64,000 bases of DNA, from assembly GCF_033097365.1 (NCBI RefSeq), contig NZ_AP028461.1, positions 248,001-312,000 of the forward strand, in the 5' to 3' direction. This stretch comes from Actinoplanes sichuanensis. Its GTDB lineage: Bacteria; Actinomycetota; Actinomycetes; Mycobacteriales; Micromonosporaceae. Of this stretch, positions 60,505 to 64,000 are shown piece by piece. A model generated the notes under the pieces. That model was not told the origin of the DNA and searched no databases. It saw only the letters and a program-made list of their open reading frames with translations. The translations under genes were made by a program, and so were the position numbers. The stretch's first letter is position 1. Each line of letters starts with the position of its first letter.

Positions 60505-61265
60505 CGCGGCGCGCCTCCCGCACCGCCGCCCCGGCGAGCGCGAGTCCCCGTATGTCGGCGGCGCCGGCCGGAAGGCCGTCGCCGAACGCGACCACCGCCT
60601 CGGCTCGCAGCCGCTGCTGTGCCGTGGGGCCGGCCGCCAGATGGTGCAGTGTCCAGGCGATCGCCGACGCGGTGGTGTCCTCACCCGCCGGCAACATGGT
60701 CAGCACGTTGCCGAACAGCTCCGCCGGGGTGAACGGCTCCTCGCCGTCGGGTGTCGCGATGAGCGACTCGAGCACGGTCGCCGGTTCCGCGCCGGCCGCC
60801 ACCCGGTCCCGCGCCGATACCGTGCGTATCCGGATCGGACTGTCCAATTCCCTGAGCATGGTGGCGAGGCGGCGGTCGGCGGGCAACCGCACCCACCGCC
60901 ATTACGGCACCGGCACGCTCATCCGCCTGTTGATCGCCGGTAGCAGCATCGGCAGCAGCGCGGCGAGCCGGCCCTCGGGCTGCTCCAACGAGTTCAGATC
61001 GTGGCCGGATGTGGTCCACCGGCAGCGGGTCTGCGGTGACCACGGCGGGACCGGCCGGGGTGGCGATCTGGTAGGTGCGGCCGTACCTGTCGCACCAGTC
61101 CTCCAGCTTGCGGTGCGGGCGGCCGTCGCGCAGCAGGTCGGGCAGGTTGCCGAGGGCGGGCAGCGGCGGTGGGCCGGGCAGGCCACGGACAGTCACGGTG
61201 GGGCTCGTCACCGGCGCATGGTGATCGTCGCGAGTGGACGGCGGATGAACGTGACGGAGGTTCAT
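60505..61265 (-). pseudogene. Cytochrome P450 relic
   Basis: Pieces of a P450 in two frames. The N-terminus (61265 to about 61010) has GLPGPPPLPALGNLPDLLRDG and CDRYGRTYQIATPAGPAVVT. In another frame come HDLNSLEQPEGRLAALLP and INRRMSVPVP, then an in-frame TAA at 60902-60904, then WRWVRLPADRRL and the I-helix with AGEDTT (FGNVLTMLPAGEDTTASAIA). About 100 residues between the B-helix and G-helix regions appear deleted, and everything after the I/J region, including the heme-ligand Cys loop, is missing. It cannot make a working enzyme. Confidence 0.85.
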
Positions 61266-61292
61266 GCCTCGTTCACCTCGGATCCACCCGGG
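61260..61292 (+). promoter_or_regulatory. PHO box upstream of phoX
   Basis: Three 11-base direct repeats in register: GTTCATGCCTC, GTTCACCTCGG and the weaker ATCCACCCGGG. They fit the Streptomyces PhoP box GTTCACCNNNN. A TAGCGT at 61322-61327 could be the -10 element. The site overlaps the start codon of the P450 relic. Confidence 0.75.
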
Positions 61293-61377
61293 CTGGGTGG
61301 TCGCCGTACACCTGGGCTTCTTAGCGTCCGCTCAGCCCGTCATCGCAAGGTGACGAGAGACCGAGGAGAACGAACCG

Positions 61378-63495
61378 ATGCCGGACTTCAATCGCCGACT
61401 GCTGCCGCTGCTGGGACACAGCGGCGGTAGCCGCGACGCGATGACCTGTCTGTACCGCTGTGGCAACGCCTGTGACCACCCCGCCCCGAACGAGTCGGAC
61501 AACCCGTACCTGGGCGACGTCGTCAACGCCGAGATGACCCGCCGTGGTGTGGTCCGGGCCGGCGCCGTCGGCGCGATGGTGCTCGGCTTCGGCGGTTCCG
61601 CGCTCGCCGCCGCCTCGCCCGCGATGGCCGCCCCGGCCGTCGGTGGTGCCCTGCAGCACGGTGGGGGCCACCACCACCCGCAGAAGGCGGGCAAGCTCAC
61701 CTTCGACACGGTCGCCCCGAACACGCTCGACCAGGTCACCATCCCGGCCGGGTACCGCTCGTCGGTGGTGATCCGCTGGGGTGACCCGGTGGTGCCCGGC
61801 GCGCCCGCGTTCGACATCGACAACCAGACCGCGGCGGCCCAGGCCAAGCAGTTCGGTTACAACAACGACTTCGTCGGGGTCATCCCGATCCCGGGCTGCG
61901 GTGGCGACCGGGCCCTGCTCGTGGTCAACCACGAGTACACCAACGAGAACCTGATGTTCCGTGGCTTCACCACCCTCGACGCCCTCACCGTCGAGCAGCT
62001 GAAGATCGCGATCGCGGCGCACGGCCTCTCCGTCGTCGAGATCGAGCGCGTCGGGCGTACCGGCGAGTGGAAGCCGGTCAAGAGCCGTCGGCTGCGCTAC
62101 AACCGCCGGATCACGGCGCTGGAGACCGAGTTCAAGCTGACCGGCCCGGTCGCCGGTTCGGCCGTGGTGAAGACCGCCGCCGACCCCTCCGGCAAGATCG
62201 TCATCGGCACCCTCAACAACTGCGCCGGCGGCGTCACCCCGTGGGGCACCGTGCTCTCCGGCGAGGAGAACTTCAACCAGTACTTCGTCGGTGGCGACGC
62301 CGTCGCGGCCGAGGTCAAGCCGAAGCTCAACCGCTACGGCATCTCCACCACGGCCCGCTACCCCGGCGACAGCCGTAGGTGGGACCGCGCCCAGGAGCGT
62401 TTCGACCTGGCCAAGAACCCGAACGAGGCGAACCGGTTCGGCTGGATCGTCGAGGTCGACCCGTTCGACCCGGAGGGCCGCCCGCGCAAGCACACCGCGC
62501 TGGGCCGGTTCAAGCACGAGGGCGCCAACGTCATCGTCGCCAAGAACGGCAAGGTCGTCGCGTACATGGGTGACGACGAGCGCTTCGACTACCTGTACAA
62601 GTTCGTCTCCGACAAGAAGTACATCGACAGCGACGCGCCGTGGGCCCGTAAGCACAACCTGACCCTGCTGGAGTCGGGCACCCTCTACGTCGCCAAGGTC
62701 ACCGGCGACAGCGACCCGGCCGAGATCGACGGGACCGGCAAGCTGCCCGCCGACGGGAAGTTCGACGGCAAGGGCCAGTGGATCAAGCTGGTCTCCGGCA
62801 ACACCTCGTTCGTGCCCGGCATGACCGCCGTGGACGTGCTCACCTTCACCCGGCTCGCCGGAGACGCGGTCGGCGCCACCAAGATGGACCGTCCCGAGGA
62901 CGTCCAGCCGAGCCTGCGCACCGGCAAGATCTACGCGGCGATGACCAACAACACCAACCGTGGTGTCGGCAGCAACGCCAAGCCGGACGAGGCCAACCCG
63001 CGCAACGCCAACAAGCACGGCCACATCTTCGAGATCACCGAGGACCGCGGCGACCACACCGGGCTCACCTTCACGTGGCAGCTGCCGATCGTGTGTGGCG
63101 ACCCGGCCGCCGCCGACACCTACTTCGGCGGCTACGACAAGACCGCGGTCTCCCCGATCTCCTGCCCGGACAACGTCGCCTTCGACAGTGCCGGCAACCT
63201 GTGGATCTCCACCGACGGCAACGCACTGGGCAGCAACGACGGCCTGTTCGCGACGCCGATCGAGGGTAAGGAGCGCGGCCACCTGCGCCAGTTCCTGACC
63301 GTGCCCAAGGGCGCCGAGACCTGCGGCCCCTTCATCACCTCCGACGACAGGTCGGTCTTCGTCGCGGTCCAGCACCCCGGCGAGATCAGCGGCGCCTCGG
63401 TCGACAAGCCGGCCTCGGTCTGGCCCGACGGCGGGTTCGCCAAGCCCGGTGTCGTCGTCACGTGGCGCAAGGACGGCGGACCGATCGGTAGCTGA
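61378..63495 (+). CDS. phoX: PhoX-type secreted alkaline phosphatase
   Basis: A 705-residue PhoX (DUF839) protein: a Tat signal with TRRGVVRAG near residue 54 followed by a hydrophobic stretch and AAASPAMAA, preceded by a 50-residue N-terminal extension with three Cys that is common in actinobacterial PhoX. Family residues include NHEYTNENLM, the SGEENFNQYF segment, DDERFDYLYKFVS and PDNVAFDSAGNLWISTDG, which supply ligands for the calcium/iron centre. It frees phosphate from organic esters outside the cell. GGAG is 9 bases before the ATG. The PHO box upstream implies induction under phosphate starvation. Confidence 0.93.
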   Translation: MPDFNRRLLPLLGHSGGSRDAMTCLYRCGNACDHPAPNESDNPYLGDVVNAEMTRRGVVRAGAVGAMVLGFGGSALAAASPAMAAPAVGGALQHGGGHHHPQKAGKLTFDTVAPNTLDQVTIPAGYRSSVVIRWGDPVVPGAPAFDIDNQTAAAQAKQFGYNNDFVGVIPIPGCGGDRALLVVNHEYTNENLMFRGFTTLDALTVEQLKIAIAAHGLSVVEIERVGRTGEWKPVKSRRLRYNRRITALETEFKLTGPVAGSAVVKTAADPSGKIVIGTLNNCAGGVTPWGTVLSGEENFNQYFVGGDAVAAEVKPKLNRYGISTTARYPGDSRRWDRAQERFDLAKNPNEANRFGWIVEVDPFDPEGRPRKHTALGRFKHEGANVIVAKNGKVVAYMGDDERFDYLYKFVSDKKYIDSDAPWARKHNLTLLESGTLYVAKVTGDSDPAEIDGTGKLPADGKFDGKGQWIKLVSGNTSFVPGMTAVDVLTFTRLAGDAVGATKMDRPEDVQPSLRTGKIYAAMTNNTNRGVGSNAKPDEANPRNANKHGHIFEITEDRGDHTGLTFTWQLPIVCGDPAAADTYFGGYDKTAVSPISCPDNVAFDSAGNLWISTDGNALGSNDGLFATPIEGKERGHLRQFLTVPKGAETCGPFITSDDRSVFVAVQHPGEISGASVDKPASVWPDGGFAKPGVVVTWRKDGGPIGS

Positions 63496-63504
63496 TCGCC
63501 GGCG

Positions 63505-63536
63505 ACGGGAGCGGCTCGAACCGGGGCCGCTCCCGT
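63505..63536 (+). terminator. Terminator after phoX
   Basis: ACGGGAGCGGC pairs perfectly with GCCGCTCCCGT around a 10-base loop, starting 10 bases after the phoX stop. A T-run (GTTTTTTG) is found 14 bases further on. Confidence 0.8.
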
Positions 63537-63654
63537 TACGTACCGTAAGAGTTTTTTGCCGGTTGCGTCGCATCGTGCGACGACCTCACGTGATCGTGCC
63601 ATTGGCACCGTTTGGGGGTTGGCGGGCCGGGCACGCCGGGCCAGGGTGGGTCGG

Positions 63655-64000
63655 ATGGAAGCGCCGACCACCGCGGGGGTGAGGGTCGTGAGCGATTCGC
63701 GAACCACGTCGAGGACTGCACCGGCACCCAGAAGACCCGTCGACGACCCACCTGTCGCCGCGCCACCGGCCGGTGCCCCGTCGCGGGACACCCGCCGGTT
63801 CCTGCCGCTGCTGCCCGGCCTGTTGATGCTCGCCGTCGCCCTGGTCGGTGCGGGCCGGCCGGTCCTCAGCTGGGACGAGGTCACCTCGGCCGAGGTCGCC
63901 TCCCGGTCGGTGCCGCAGATCCTCGACCTGATCCCCAACCTGGACGCCGTCTTCGGGCCGTACTACCTGTTCCTGCACTTCTGGACCGCGGTCGCAGGCA
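63655..64000 (+). CDS. GT39-type membrane mannosyltransferase, 5' part
   Basis: The first 115 codons of a gene that leaves the window. A Pro/Ala-rich cytoplasmic leader of about 50 residues is followed by the first membrane helix (FLPLLPGLLMLAVALVGAG) and LSWDEVTSAEVASRSVPQIL, the acidic WDE loop found in GT39/PMT-like glycosyltransferases that use polyprenyl-linked sugars, then YYLFLHFWTAVAG. The GTG at 63688 with a GGGGGTGAGGG leader is an equally good start. Product and substrate cannot be fixed from this fragment. Confidence 0.75.
   Translation, partial: MEAPTTAGVRVVSDSRTTSRTAPAPRRPVDDPPVAAPPAGAPSRDTRRFLPLLPGLLMLAVALVGAGRPVLSWDEVTSAEVASRSVPQILDLIPNLDAVFGPYYLFLHFWTAVAG

Noticed and set aside
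61321..63573. 750-codon minus-strand open frame opposite phoX
   Set aside because: Asp/Gly/Val-rich translation of the antisense of a clear PhoX gene; no ribosome binding site or domain.

Overview
The window is about 70% G+C and almost fully coding, with GTG/TTG starts, ATGA/GTGA gene overlaps and several apparently leaderless promoters. AfsR/SARP regulators, NsrR, PhoX with a PHO box, PadR/HAAS pairs, type VII secretion-like genes, a chemoreceptor and c-di-GMP proteins point to a soil actinomycete with motile cells. Micromonosporaceae, perhaps Actinoplanes, is my best guess; this is inference, since no rRNA or tRNA is present. I see no prophage, integrase, insertion sequence, CRISPR array or tRNA.

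Layout. 0-10.2 kb: a PadR/HAAS-permease pair with its operator, Asp23 and PilZ proteins, a first type VII-like module (YbaB-like, NHL-repeat, small helical and WXG-membrane proteins), a degenerate protein kinase, SelO and a SUKH-like protein. 10.2-13.1 kb: an array of imperfect palindromes, then a MocR regulator and an EamA exporter whose start codons overlap head to head. 13.1-16.5 kb: an HTH-HsdM-like methylase followed by a frameshifted RecB/RNase H-type nuclease. 16.6-23.7 kb: MFS and DedA proteins, an aldo/keto reductase behind a MerR-type promoter, a chemoreceptor and a GGDEF-EAL protein. 23.8-37.6 kb: a catabolic region with a five-gene peptide-type ABC importer, TetR, a DUF3237 protein, three tandem 30-residue micro-ORFs, a CocE-type hydrolase, an amidase, and a MarR-flanked operon of SDR, amidohydrolase, MaoC and acyl-CoA synthetase. 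37.6-42.6 kb: sirtuin, alpha/beta hydrolase, and a coupled GMC oxidoreductase and Baeyer-Villiger-type monooxygenase. 42.6-44.9 kb: a second type VII-like module. 45-50 kb: an NsrR/Hmp nitric oxide operon running toward a PAS protein and a degenerate-GGDEF EAL protein. 50-54 kb: secreted arabinan-degrading enzymes. 54-60.3 kb: two overlapping AfsR-like regulators, large hairpins, and a SARP coupled to a hemerythrin-like protein. 60.5-64 kb: a cytochrome P450 relic, PhoX with a PHO box, and the start of a membrane glycosyltransferase.

Three themes link the genes. c-di-GMP signalling recurs (PilZ receptor, one complete and one degenerate GGDEF-EAL protein). Most transport and catabolic genes sit in tightly coupled polycistrons next to a local repressor with a visible operator. 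Two modules resemble type VII secretion cargo clusters without the secretion core. The least conventional item is the chain of three 89-bp repeats, each a complete micro-ORF with its own ribosome binding site and an ATGA link to the next. No whole new system is demonstrable from sequence alone; the micro-ORF relay, the methylase-nuclease pair and the hemerythrin-SARP pair are the best candidates.
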